DNA of 64,000 nucleotides from Saccharomyces mikatae IFO 1815. Its lineage: Eukaryota; Ascomycota; Saccharomycetes; Saccharomycetales; Saccharomycetaceae. The stretch covers positions 682,001 through 746,000 of the forward strand of contig NC_079269.1 in NCBI RefSeq assembly GCF_947241705.1, read 5' to 3'. A program made the translations under genes and the position numbers. This document shows positions 39,037-48,968 of this stretch, piece after piece. A model generated the notes under the pieces. That model worked only from the letters and a program-made list of their open reading frames with translations. It searched no databases and was not told where the DNA came from. Every line of letters begins with the position of its first letter. The stretch's first letter is position 1.

Positions 39037-40584
39037 TCAGTCCTTCCTTTTGAGCGGTTGTTTTCTATGGGAGCGTGTTCCATTGGTGAATATTCCGGGA
39101 GAATTATTACCAGTAGGTTTTTTTACTGTTTTCCTTTCTAAACAAACTTCAATACCGTCAATTAACTTTTTCTTTTTTTCCAAGGCTTCAGTTTGACTCT
39201 TCTGAGTTTCGAAATCTACGACAGCAAAGTTGTCTGCTGCCGTTATCCTCATGACTTTACCAAATTCTTTTTCCAGAGCACCTCTCAGTTTTTCTTCTCT
39301 CAGTCCGTTTGTGCCTCTGATGTAGATCGGATAGAACCCATCCTTATTCACAGTACTGAATACCGGTTTTTTCTTATTTTTGCTGTTACCACTAACGTTG
39401 TCTCTGCGATTCCCCATTTCAAATTTCCTTTCTGTTGGTTTTTTCGTTAGCGTTTCTGGCCTCATGTATTCAACTGTAGTATTACTTTTGCTGATCCTGT
39501 CAGAATTTTCATTCATCAACTTTGAAGCCCATGTCATCTTTGGTGGATTTGCAACTGGCTCTGGTGACGTCAAAGTAGCTGGAAAACCACTGTTGGATTC
39601 TTTAGATTCGGAAACATGGGGCTCTATTGTTTTAGCTTCGCTTTCAGTTTCGTTTACATTTCCCGGTGCCGATACGTCGACACTAATATTCTTACCGTTG
39701 GGCAAAGAAGAGCTTTCAACAGCATTTATGGGCTCAACAGAGTCTTCTTTTGTCTTGATCGGTGCTGTCTTCTTTTCAATTTTCAAAGATTTTTCATTTA
39801 GTTTCACGACATTGCCCTGCTCTTGCGTTGAAATGTCATCTTGTTTGTGTTCGCCCTTGGCATTAGATGGAACAGCTTCGATGTGAGTTTTGGATTCCTT
39901 GGCAACAAGCATAACTTGAGAATCACTGCTATCGATAGCTGGCGTTTCTTGAGCTAACAATTCAGATTGTACAACCGGTTCTTTGATAGTTTCCTTTTTA
40001 GCCTTCGGTTTCGATATTTCTGGTGATTTTTCCTTTTCTTTTTCATTTTCCACTTTCGAGTCATGCCTTATTTCACTTTCTTCATCTACACTTTCAGAAC
40101 TTTGCTCTTTACCTTGTGCCAAAGGATCCTCGGTTAAAACATAAGGTCTAAATGAGTTAGGAATGAACCTGGTTATATCATTGGTTATGTCAAATGTAGA
40201 CCCATTACTAGATGGTAGTAAGATAAATGTTTGACAAAACTTATAAACGGGAGTTCCCGTCCAAAACATTTCACCCGTCGCTATAATCAAAATGCTCTTG
40301 TGCAAATGCCCAGTGTATTGAAAATCTATAGTATTTAATTTGAGTTTCAAGCTCCTAACTTTGCTGTCGTTTCTAGAAAAGAACTTATTAATATTTTCAC
40401 GCCCAGTAACTTTTACTGTTGGAAGAACATCATCTTTTTCGTTGCTCGACTTAGACTGATAATTAGTATGTGTTAGTTCAGCCGTACTTGCATAGAAGTA
40501 TGCCAACTTGGAAGGGTCGGTTCTCATTCTTTCGTAATAATTTTGCAGAAAGGCAAAACATATATCTTGTACTGTAACACCCAT
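39037..40584 (-). CDS. BRE5: Bre5, cofactor of the Ubp3 deubiquitinase
   Basis: A 515-residue protein from the ATG at 40584 (MGVTVQDICFAF), equal to the S. cerevisiae length; the frame is open 19 codons further up. An NTF2-like domain occupies about residues 5-140, a low-complexity charged and Ser-rich linker about 145-410, and an RRM-like domain about 414-485, the G3BP-type layout. Known role: binds and activates Ubp3, which deubiquitinates Sec23 and acts in ribophagy and RNA polymerase II control. The linker changes quickly between species. Confidence 0.95.
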   Translation of the reverse strand: MGVTVQDICFAFLQNYYERMRTDPSKLAYFYASTAELTHTNYQSKSSNEKDDVLPTVKVTGRENINKFFSRNDSKVRSLKLKLNTIDFQYTGHLHKSILIIATGEMFWTGTPVYKFCQTFILLPSSNGSTFDITNDITRFIPNSFRPYVLTEDPLAQGKEQSSESVDEESEIRHDSKVENEKEKEKSPEISKPKAKKETIKEPVVQSELLAQETPAIDSSDSQVMLVAKESKTHIEAVPSNAKGEHKQDDISTQEQGNVVKLNEKSLKIEKKTAPIKTKEDSVEPINAVESSSLPNGKNISVDVSAPGNVNETESEAKTIEPHVSESKESNSGFPATLTSPEPVANPPKMTWASKLMNENSDRISKSNTTVEYMRPETLTKKPTERKFEMGNRRDNVSGNSKNKKKPVFSTVNKDGFYPIYIRGTNGLREEKLRGALEKEFGKVMRITAADNFAVVDFETQKSQTEALEKKKKLIDGIEVCLERKTVKKPTGNNSPGIFTNGTRSHRKQPLKRKD

Positions 40585-41590
40585 TTTTTTTCTATTGGTT
40601 TTACGCACTACTTCTATTCGCGGGTATGATTTCAAATGCAACTATTAGTGACAAAGAAATAAAGTTATAACACACTTGAAAAAAAATCTAGTTGATTCCT
40701 ATTGTATTCTTCGTGATCTTTCTCTCTAAAAATATTAAGATAAAAAAAATCCAGTAAGGTGAGTTATCAACAGAGTTCTGTAGAATAATTGTTTTATTGA
40801 ATATTTGAAAGTGAATGAGGTTCGAATGGAAATAATAAAACAACAAATGTAATTAAATATAACAAATATGAATTAAAACGTACGGTAAAATCACAACTCA
40901 AAAAAGTAAACGGAAAAAAATTAAAGTTTGTGAGAAACAGAAGTGACTAAAGTCGTATTATATCGCCTACTCTTTCTTCAAAATATTCTTACTATTAACG
41001 GTTCCAGAAAAGTGAAGCCGTTGCTCGTGTTTCTTCTTATTTGCAAGCGAAGTATCCTATGTCAAGTACTATCACTTGTACAGTATAATGTTGCACAAAT
41101 CAAATATGAATTGCTTTCTTTGGAAACAATGATGGGATAAAAACAAATGACTTAGTTTAATGTCCGCCAGTGGTGATAAAACTTTGACCGAAACAGCAGT
41201 GACAATGAACAGAGAAAAAAAAAAAGTTACGAAAAGGTAGTATTGCCTAATCTTAAAAAAATGTAGTCACACTAAAACTATCAATAAAGAAGCTTTATTC
41301 CCTCTTATTCCTGGATGGACTGCTATACTGCTTGCCATATGTCATTCTTTCATTTATCGCCACCTGATGTTTTTCGCTACTTGGACGAAAAAATTTCAAA
41401 AAAAAACAAATGGTTAAGTCATATTAAAGGCCACGTGATCATAGGCTCCAAAGGAGTAGTGCATTGACTATTCTCCCGTCAGAGCTGTTTCTACAACAAG
41501 TATCCTTCTCTGTATTACTGAAAGTTCCATTATACGCTGTTTCGTGTTCAAGTTTTTTTTAGATTGTGTATATATATAGTACATAAATGA
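40585..41590. other. POP2-BRE5 intergenic region
   Basis: About 1 kb between two minus-strand genes, holding the BRE5 promoter and POP2 3' end. It is A/T-rich with several oligo-A runs. A 65-codon plus-strand frame at 40943-41140 has no recognisable similarity and is not called. Confidence 0.5.
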
Positions 41591-42898
41591 TCATTGGTCC
41601 CCGTCAATACCATATATGACACCTTGGTACTTGGCGAAATCCGTACCGTTTGGGAACTTATGCATGGACAATTTGCTCAATTGGCAGAAGGATAAAAGCA
41701 TTAATAGACTCTGTCCGCCTGTGGTAGTAAAAATGGAGAATCTTGGTAAGCCCAACTCATCAGCTAGTGTAGTCAGTGAATACTGCTGCTGCTGCTGTTG
41801 TTGTGAAGATTGCTGCAATTGAGGGTTCTTAAATTCCTGAATTATTTTGTACACTAGGTTCAAGTCGTAAAAATTGGGCATGTACTGGTGGACCCACCAT
41901 TCAAAATCCTCCTTATTGTTGGGCATGGCGTCATTCATTAGGATACTGATAAGGAAGCCTAGGTCATAAGCAGCGTGGTATGTGACCCAGGTAACAGAAT
42001 CATCCATCATTAAGCCAGAGTCCATCAGCAGTTGTGAAAACTCAAATACGTCGATACCTGAATTCTCGTGTTTTTCGAAATTGATGCCTGATTTTCTGAG
42101 TAAGTCTAGTGATTCTGTAGACATGATTTCCTTTTTTGGGTCAAATACAAAATTGAATTGCCAGGTCGACGGACCATTGTCAGGCTTGTTACCGCTGGCA
42201 TCACTCAAAGAAAGCCCGAGCTGTATTGGGTTTAAGAAGTCTACGTTGGCCCTCATTGTCTGATAGTGGTAATCGACCTTCGACCTGAAAGTACCGATTG
42301 GCCGGGCCAAAGTCCCCACGAACTCGGTGCTTATTGACACGTGGTTATACTGGGAGATCAGTTGTCTAATAACAGCAAATTCACTGTAAAGGTTGGACTT
42401 CCAGACATCACGAACGAAAAGGTAATTTGGCGGTGGTAAAAAAATCGGTGGCATATTTTGATTAGTTAAGTGCTTGGGTAGTTGAGAAGCCAAGGAACGA
42501 TTAAGGCCCACCCCCTGTTGCTGCTGCTGTTGTTGCTGTTGCTGTTGTTGCTGTTGTTGCTGCTGTTGCTGCTGCTGTAGAACGTTTAAGCCCGGAGGCA
42601 AACTAGTCACTGAAACGGGTGTTCCTATCGTAAATGGCTGCTGTTGCTGCTGCTGCTGGTTTAACAGCGGGTCGCCCTTCTGCTTCAAAAGGTAGGCATT
42701 GTTCATCTCCTGATTCACAGAGCCATTCATCGTATTAACAGGCATCCCTTGAGGAAACATTCTTGCTCTATTAACCTGTGGCGAATACACCTGAGGTCCC
42801 ATATTTTGTTGCTGGTGCTGTTCAGAAGCCTGCCTCTGAGAGAAAAACTGCTCACCTCCCACAGCAAGTATCCTCGGCTGTACATTCATAGATTGCAT
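41591..42898 (-). CDS. POP2: Pop2/Caf1 deadenylase subunit of CCR4-NOT
   Basis: A 435-residue protein. The N-terminal ~155 residues are Gln/Asn-rich, with runs of about 7 and about 21 glutamines. The RNase D/DEDD-type domain spans about 160-430. The first motif reads ISTEFVG, with Ser in place of the first catalytic Asp, and the last reads TTGGQSLLML with Gln where Asp is expected; Asp is kept in the middle YDLGFL motif. The same departures are known in S. cerevisiae Pop2. Known role: scaffolds Ccr4 onto Not1 and contributes to mRNA poly(A) shortening. A further short Q-run lies near residue 363. Confidence 0.96.
   Translation of the reverse strand: MQSMNVQPRILAVGGEQFFSQRQASEQHQQQNMGPQVYSPQVNRARMFPQGMPVNTMNGSVNQEMNNAYLLKQKGDPLLNQQQQQQQPFTIGTPVSVTSLPPGLNVLQQQQQQQQQQQQQQQQQQQQQGVGLNRSLASQLPKHLTNQNMPPIFLPPPNYLFVRDVWKSNLYSEFAVIRQLISQYNHVSISTEFVGTLARPIGTFRSKVDYHYQTMRANVDFLNPIQLGLSLSDASGNKPDNGPSTWQFNFVFDPKKEIMSTESLDLLRKSGINFEKHENSGIDVFEFSQLLMDSGLMMDDSVTWVTYHAAYDLGFLISILMNDAMPNNKEDFEWWVHQYMPNFYDLNLVYKIIQEFKNPQLQQSSQQQQQQQYSLTTLADELGLPRFSIFTTTGGQSLLMLLSFCQLSKLSMHKFPNGTDFAKYQGVIYGIDGDQ
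42480..42590 (-). repeat. CAG/CAA microsatellite coding polyglutamine in POP2
   Basis: About 21 consecutive CAG or CAA codons on the minus strand (core near 42515-42579) encode glutamine. Mixed codons reduce slippage. Length is expected to vary among strains. Confidence 0.85.
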
Positions 42899-43173
42899 AT
42901 TTTTACTCCTTCCTTAATTAATATATCAAATTGGGTTGTCTCTCTCTAATCGTTCGAAGAAGGCCTCTATTAGATAAACAAAAAACCACTGGTGGCAAGA
43001 AACAGTAAATAATACCCTTGTTTAAACCACACCACTTGGATAGTACTCTATCATAGTTCAATAGACTCAATAACGAGAAATTGTCATAATGGTGAAGAAA
43101 AAGACTGAGCAGCGGGTAAGTATAATATTCCGTTTACAATGACCAGTATAGCGAAATAATACTATAATGTACG

Positions 43174-43195
43174 TATATATATATATATATATATA
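43174..43195. repeat. (TA)n microsatellite
   Basis: About eleven TA dinucleotides in a row in the POP2/NOG2 spacer. Confidence 0.85.
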
Positions 43196-43231
43196 TTGTG
43201 TAGGTACAGCCAAACACGCCCATGTATATTG

Positions 43232-43274
43232 CTATTAAACTTGAGTTTCTATTAAACTTGAGTTTCTATTAAAA
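43232..43274. repeat. 17-bp tandem repeat
   Basis: Two perfect copies of ctattaaacttgagttt and a third partial copy. A simple local duplication. Confidence 0.85.
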
Positions 43275-43424
43275 TATTATAGTTACAAACTAAATAATTA
43301 CCCATCTATATTGTTTCCCCAGAATGTTTGCTTCACATAAAGTTATAACGAGAAAAAAACTAACAAAAAAAGCCACTTTGTAATCTTTAATTAATATTAT
43401 ACACCGATTGTTTATTTTTTACCT

Positions 43425-45406
43425 CTATGCTGTCTTTTCAACTTCTTTCTTCTCTGGCTTGGTCACCTCTGACTTTTCAGGTGGAAGAACGAACCAAGGA
43501 ATTTTACCTCTGTTGAAGTCATTCAGAATCTGCTTGGAAACACCAGACTCATCAGGCTCACCACCCTTAAGTAATCTACCTTGCTTTCTTGCTAGGATTT
43601 CAATAAACTCCGTGGCGTCTTTCCAGCCTGAGATTTCATAGGTCCTTTCCAAGTGCTTTACCTGGCAACGCTTCAGGACACCTGGGATGTACTGTTCTGG
43701 ATGTGTGACGTGCTCAACTCTGACAACACCTCTGAACAGAATGTCTTCTTCCGAATCTTTGCTAGAGGGTGGTACAATACCAGGACAATCAATCAAGAAA
43801 ATTCTTTTCATAAGAGTGATATATTGCCAGACTTTAGTCTCACCAGGAATTGGCGCCACTTGACACACCTTTTTCTTTCTTAATGTGTTGATGATAGAAG
43901 ATTTGCCTGTGTTTGGATACCCGATAAATCCAACCGAAATTTGCTTTCTATCAGTATGCAATTGAGAAAATTGACGCAGCAATTGGATTAACGAACCTTT
44001 ACCAAATGAGTTGGTAATGGATGCATGAAACGCCAACGTTGGGCGGTCCTTCGACAAATGTTTGACCCAAGCTGCCTATTTATCAAGTTAGAAGTAGAAA
44101 AAACTGTTGTTAGTAAAAGGTGTACTTTTTTTCCCTAGTAGGTAGTCCATTTCAAGAGACTGCGATAATAATGATGGTAGTCGAGATATTCATTGTTTCG
44201 AAGAGCGATTTGAATAAAAAAATGTAGGCAAAACGAAAAAAAAAAAGTTGTGAGGATCTTTACTACGAACATATTGTACGGATACCCAAGAAAAAGGTAA
44301 CAAAAGCTCAACTCATAAGATCCTCACTGTTCTAAAAAGAGGAGGTATACCTTTAAAACAAAGGTTATCCTTCTCAGTTATCCATCAGGCTTCCTCAGAA
44401 CGAGGAAATAAGGATAAGCGAACAGTATTACTCTACCAAAACAGTAACAGACACTTCTGTGGATAAAGTTGTCCTAGAAAGGACAGAGAAGCACCCTGAC
44501 AAAAAGGTTTGGTAATAGTATTCATACGCTATCGAAAAAAAGAAATCTCATATCACAATCCTCTGGTAAAAAAATCAAAAAAAAAAATCAACATACTGCA
44601 ACCCAGGTAGGTACCAAATCACACTTATTAAGAACATATATCAGATGTTTGTGTGGTGTTTCCTTCTTCATATACTCTTCCACGGATTTACAACGCGTAC
44701 CCAAAGGATCTCTTGCGTCCAGAACGTGTATTACCACGTCCGAGGAATCGATAACTTTATATAATTCGTTCCATATACGTTTGGATTGACCCTTACTGAA
44801 AATGGCTTCTTTAGCTGCTGAAGTCCAACCATTTTCTTTGTCTTCCTGGTTCCCCATCAGCCCCAAAGTGGCATCTAAGACCTGCTTTTCCTCATACTTG
44901 GTAACATCTTCACTGGTAGCCTTAACTAAGTCTTCTAGATTAGATGCAGCAAGACGTGGTTTCTTTCTTTGAGATTTGGGCCCAAACGCATCAGCATAAC
45001 TTTCAGTATCTAGAATTCTGGCCTTGGGTGATTCGTCTGTGTCCTTCTCTTCCAACAATGACATAGGAAGCTTGTTTCTTCTCAGAAGAACTTGGTATGT
45101 GTCCTTTTGGGTCTCACCCAACGCACTTCTGAAATGCTGCAAGGCATCCTGGGATATCACTCTTGTGTTACCAAACCAACGACGATCCGGTTGCACTCTG
45201 GCATCCGGTATCGTGGCATCCTGGAAAGAAGCAGCCCGAATCAAGTTACCTTTCTTATTCCTAATCTCCTTCCCACTAGTGTACATATTTAGAAACTTGA
45301 CTCTCTTGGAGTCTCTGTAGAAATTCTCACCCTTCACGCGAAGATTACCATCTTTGGTATCACCTTCACGAATACGTCTAGATTTCTCTTTCTTACCAGT
45401 ACCCAT
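43425..45406 (-). CDS. NOG2: Nog2, circularly permuted GTPase of 60S export (two exons)
   Basis: Exon 1 is 45406-44597 and exon 2 is 44075-43425; joined they give 486 residues, the S. cerevisiae length. Exon 1 ends after a whole codon. The GTPase motifs are circularly permuted: G4 NKCD near residue 261 (end of exon 1), then G1 GYPNTGKSS and G3 DCPG in exon 2. Known role: also called Nug2; binds late nucleolar and nucleoplasmic pre-60S particles, holding the site later taken by Nmd3 until GTP hydrolysis permits export. It lies downstream of ESF2 on the same strand; its promoter holds PAC and RRPE motifs. Confidence 0.96.
44076..44596 (-). other. NOG2 intron
   Basis: A 521-bp intron with 5' splice site GTATGT (44596-44591), branch site TACTAAC (44115-44109) and acceptor TAG ending at 44076. 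It hosts snR191. All three signals match the yeast consensus and restore the family protein exactly. Confidence 0.96.
44246..44520 (-). ncRNA. SNR191: H/ACA box snoRNA snR191 in the NOG2 intron
   Basis: About 275 nt on the minus strand inside the NOG2 intron, where S. cerevisiae has snR191. The H box AGAACA (44333-44328) fits ANANNA and is followed at once by a hairpin whose basal stem pairs GTGAGGATCTT with AAGATCCTCAC; the ACA box (44251-44249) lies three bases before the proposed 3' end. The 5' part contains further stems (TATTACCAAA with TTTTGGTA; TTATCC with GGATAA). Known role: guides two pseudouridines in 25S rRNA helix 69. The 5' end is approximate. Confidence 0.88.
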
Positions 45407-45548
45407 TGTGTTTTTATTCCCTAATGTCCAGCAGTCCTATTGCTGAATAACCAGATTTCGAAGTTTTATGCTCAAGGGGAAACATCAAATAGTAGCTAAT
45501 GTCTTATAAACTTTCTAAGCTACTTTATATGGCCAAAAAGAAGAAAAA

Positions 45549-45584
45549 TGAAAAATTTTTCAAGCGAAAAATTTTTGCGATGAG
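45549..45584. promoter_or_regulatory. Two RRPE motifs and a PAC motif upstream of NOG2
   Basis: TGAAAAATTTTTC at 45549-45561, GAAAAATTTTTG at 45566-45577 and GCGATGAG at 45577-45584 are packed in 36 bp, about 143-178 bp before the NOG2 start. This is a textbook ribosome-biogenesis promoter. Confidence 0.8.
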
Positions 45585-45645
45585 CATCGGAAAAAAACGT
45601 GCTAAATGACAGATTATGTTTATGTATTACGTTATTATAACTATA

Positions 45646-46587
45646 TTATAGTAAGCTAGTAAGGACATTACCCAAGTTCTGGGATGTCGACGATTGCTGC
45701 TTGATGTCAGAGGGGGCATTAGCACGGTTCGTTTCGACACGACGTTGCTTGAATTCCCTGCGAGGGTAAGAGTCGCTAGGCTCTTCTTCTTGTCCAGCGC
45801 GCTTCCTCGACTTCTTGATATTTTGTATCATCTTACTTTGCTCCACGTTTCTTATGAAATCCGCATTCAGTTTGTTGGCTTGAGATATTTCCATTTCTAA
45901 CTTAGCTTGTCTAATATCATTCTCACGAGCAATTTGTTCAGTAAGATCTGCCCATTTAAAACCCGGAAGATACTTTACATTCAGGATATCATCGTGATAG
46001 AAAGTTCCTTTCTTACCGCCGATAATGTTCCCGTTCAACGTTTCCGCACATAATTTGGCGTCTCTTTTCCTAATGAACTCGGCCCAACCTTCTTCGTATT
46101 TGTTTTTCTTGTTACCACCGCCTTTAACTCTTTGTTTGTGCCTTTGATCGTCCTCTTTCTTTAGGAATAGCCTATCTACCTCACCAAATCGAGTCAATAT
46201 TTGTCTCATTTTGGCCGGCTTCATGTAAGGTGGAATACTGGAGAAGTACACTACACCAGTCTTGTGTTTGGACTTCTTAGCAGCCTTTGATTTTACCAAT
46301 TGTCTTAATTTCTCTGTTTTTAAATCCAGCGCGGAGGTAGACGAAGGTTGTTCTTTCAATTCTTGCTCCAGCTTGTTCACGTTCTGGTCCACTGGTTGCT
46401 GCTTTTCCCCTTGGCCTTGTTCCTTTTCTGTTTCTGATTCGTCTTCGCTTTCAATGTCTTCTACCTTTTTACTGAAAATATCATCCTTACTAGACACCTT
46501 TTTTTTGGTCTGAATTAAGACGTTGTTTTGGTCGTTTTCCTCATCTGAAGAGAAATCTTCTAAGTCGCTGTTTATTTTGTCACTCAT
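45646..46587 (-). CDS. ESF2: Esf2, small-subunit processome RNA-binding protein
   Basis: A 313-residue protein of the ABT1/Esf2 family. The first ~85 residues are acidic. A single RRM-like domain starts near residue 110 (VVYFSSIPPYMKPAKMRQIL) and runs to about 215, and the C-terminal part is basic and helical. Known role: nucleolar U3-processome component that binds and stimulates the helicase Dbp8 during 18S rRNA processing. An RRPE motif TGAAATTTTTCA (46667-46678) and a PAC-like TGATGAGC (46647-46654) lie 60-92 bp upstream. Confidence 0.95.
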   Translation of the reverse strand: MSDKINSDLEDFSSDEENDQNNVLIQTKKKVSSKDDIFSKKVEDIESEDESETEKEQGQGEKQQPVDQNVNKLEQELKEQPSSTSALDLKTEKLRQLVKSKAAKKSKHKTGVVYFSSIPPYMKPAKMRQILTRFGEVDRLFLKKEDDQRHKQRVKGGGNKKNKYEEGWAEFIRKRDAKLCAETLNGNIIGGKKGTFYHDDILNVKYLPGFKWADLTEQIARENDIRQAKLEMEISQANKLNADFIRNVEQSKMIQNIKKSRKRAGQEEEPSDSYPRREFKQRRVETNRANAPSDIKQQSSTSQNLGNVLTSLL

Positions 46588-46646
46588 GCCTTAGCTTTTA
46601 TCTCACTGTGCCTTGAGGAACTGCTAGTTTTATATCTATTTGGTGA

Positions 46647-46678
46647 TGATGAGCAGCCTGCTAGAATGAAATTTTTCA
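46647..46678. promoter_or_regulatory. PAC-like and RRPE motifs of ESF2
   Basis: TGATGAGC at 46647-46654 and palindromic TGAAATTTTTCA at 46667-46678, 60-92 bp before the ESF2 start, fit ribosome-biogenesis co-regulation. The PAC match is imperfect. Confidence 0.55.
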
Positions 46679-48519
46679 TATTTCTTATTGCGGAAGGTTT
46701 TACAGCGCATTGTGAAGAAAAGAAAACAGTATCTAAATCATATAAATACTGGAACAAGACAACTGAAAAAGTCTCTGAATCATAGCTTTCTAGAGAGTGG
46801 TTTTACCGATCCAGGAGCACTCATTACTAGTTGATCGCTGGCTCCTTAGTCAAGATTTTTTTTGTTTAATGTACCCATTTTTTTACTCTGATCGATGAAT
46901 GAATCGTAACGTCGCAGCAGTTTGAATAATTATCCTGATTTGTTTGTTCCCATATCAAGTTGGTACTGTTAAATATTTTGAGCACTATTGCAATATGTTA
47001 CCGTCAAGCCACCAGGCTTTTAATTACTATGCAATGATTCAGTCTCAAATCAAAATTGCATTGAAAAGACAGTGCAGTGCAGCAGGCGAGTGGTGAAAAG
47101 TTACTTCATTCAGTGAATGATAAAAACGTCTATACACATCAACACACGAGGATCAAGTATGATATTGAAAAGAACCTTAAATATTGACCTTATATTGAAG
47201 TGCATCGCAGTCTATTTTTGATAGTTGATTCTACAAATTGTGGAACTCTTGATTGATGTAGAGTATCACTAATTTGCTCTCTCTTCAATGCTATCTTTCA
47301 ACAGAAAACATCTGAACCAAGATGTGGTTTGCGAAGTGCATCATCAACTGCGCGTTTGAATCATTAGCTAACGAATTGTAGAACTCTCTTTACGTTATAC
47401 ATGAAAACATACACGCAAATTCTTTATGGGAGACTCTAACACCTACTTCTGCTAGATGTACAAGGTAGTAAATGCTGCTGGCGCAGATCTTCGCGTACTC
47501 GCTATAATCGATGTTTCCGAGGAGGTTCAATTAACTGTGCTTCAGAAAATCTCCAGGTTAGGCCTAAGGAACCAGGGCCTTAAAAGACAGTGAAAAAAAA
47601 AAAAAAAAATTAATGGATGCGCCTATCTTAGTCATCATCCTTTGATAGAATGTGATATTCTGATCCTGATGACGATTTAGTAACTCTTCTAGTTATGTGC
47701 TTTCTTCAAAATCTTTCAAAATGTGTTAAAAAGGGAAAACTACTGCTTCAAAATACAAAGAACTCTAGATAATATTTCGTTAAGAAAAATGTTACAACAG
47801 GGCCGGCAAATGCGAAATAGAAATATTTTAAGAACCTAACCTAATGCAGTTCAACATAGAGTTCTAGAATTTATCTCTCTAGTCCCCCCAGTATTACTTC
47901 AGACGGAAAGCTACACGAAAAAACTATCTATATGATATTGAAAACGAAGGTGAATATACTATAAGGCAGAACCGGAATAGTGCTGACGTATATTAACGTA
48001 AGAGGTAGATGTTTGGTGAATATTGACGAGCGGGTCGCAGTGGGCCTTTACGAGGATACAAAGTTTCGAGGATAATTTCATATTCAAGCACAACCTTCTA
48101 AAAGTTATTCCTTTTAAAGCGGTCATCATTAAAATATTTCAAGAAAACCCTTCTATTATATATCTAAAAGGGAGAAATGGGCGCTATTTATACAATGTTC
48201 AGCGTGAGTCGATATTTCATTGCCATCTGAAAAATTTGGAATTATATAGTAATAAAACGATAAGAAAATTGAACAAACGTACATAACATAGCAATCAACT
48301 GTTCATAATATAAAATTTGCGAAGCTTCGCTTCCTCACCTCCTGATTGAACAAGCAATAGATGTTTCCGAAAACTCGTTACATTTTGAAGCGTTAATAAG
48401 TACTATGAATGATTTAATTTTCTGAACACAGTAAATTGACATGCAGATATACTGTCCATCTATTTTTTTTTCTTACAATTACATGATTTCGAAAAGCACG
48501 CTAGTAAAAAAGAAAAAAA
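46679..48519. other. Gene-poor 1.8 kb between ESF2 and tRNA-Leu
   Basis: I find no conserved protein, RNA gene or intact element. It has oligo-A runs (near 47593-47609) and short frames, the longest 87 codons at 48023-48286 with an ordinary AT-rich composition and no recognised similarity. Old transposon sequence beyond recognition is possible because the tRNA nearby attracts Ty elements. Confidence 0.45.
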
Positions 48520-48603
48520 TGAAGGATGCGAGGTTCGAACTCGCGCGGACAACCGTCCAACAGATCTTAAGTCTGCCGCCTTAGACCACTCGGCCAACCC
48601 TCC
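48520..48603 (-). tRNA. tL(UAA): tRNA-Leu, anticodon UAA
   Basis: 84 nt on the minus strand from GGAGGGTTGGCCGAGTGG to the discriminator A at 48520. The anticodon TAA occupies 48569-48567 within loop CTTAAGA. A long variable arm (class II) and T-arm GTTCGAACC (B box) are present. The acceptor stem pairs with two G-T wobbles. There is no intron. A T-run after the 3' end on the minus strand serves as Pol III terminator. It corresponds to tL(UAA)N of S. cerevisiae and is the anchor for the adjacent sigma LTR. Confidence 0.97.
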
Positions 48604-48621
48604 ACTACTTTTTTGAAGCTT

Positions 48622-48968
48622 TGTTGTATTACGGGCTCGAGTAATACCGGGATGTCTTGACAATCCTAATATACTATCTTAGGGAAGTAACTTATTGTCA
48701 AAACGACTTATCAACTCAATTCACGGGATGTTACTTATCCTATATATTATATAAGATATGGTTTATACTAAATAGTGGAAGCGCGGAATCTCGGATCTAA
48801 CTAATTGTTCAGGTATTTATACATTTGATTAGTTCAGCTCGGAAAAGCAGAGTTTTACCTTATGTTGTTCAATCTGTTCGTTTCGTTATAAGATTGTTTC
48901 ATATGTGTTTTATGAACGTTTAGAATGATGTATTGTCATACTGACGTATCTCATCTTAAGATACAACA
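48622..48968 (-). mobile_element. Solo sigma LTR (Ty3 family)
   Basis: A 347-bp solo LTR with terminal inverted TGTTGTAT...ATACAACA ends. Its start and end regions resemble the Ty3 sigma LTR in reverse orientation. It looks whole as a solo LTR and is flanked on both sides by the 5-bp target duplication AGCTT (48617-48621 and 48969-48973). It begins 18 bp upstream of the tRNA 5' end, the position Ty3 integrase chooses. A fossil left by LTR-LTR recombination; diverged but with ends and duplication preserved, so of moderate age. Confidence 0.9.

Larger units (their letters stand above)
42899..43424. other. NOG2-POP2 intergenic region
   Basis: These 526 bases contain a (TA)n run at about 43174-43195 and a 17-bp tandem repeat at 43232-43274 (ctattaaacttgagttt twice plus a partial copy). 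A short plus-strand ATG reading frame followed by GTAAGT at 43089-43121 is discussed as a finding. Confidence 0.6.

Noticed and set aside
46967-47303. A TGTT...CAACA-bounded 337-bp segment that could be another solo LTR
   Set aside because: No target duplication flanks it and I could not recognise delta, tau, sigma or Ty5-type sequence inside. The ends are short and expected by chance.
48023-48286. An 87-codon plus-strand frame before the tRNA gene
   Set aside because: No recognised similarity, ordinary AT-rich codon use, and no promoter evidence. It is kept only as part of the unexplained stretch.
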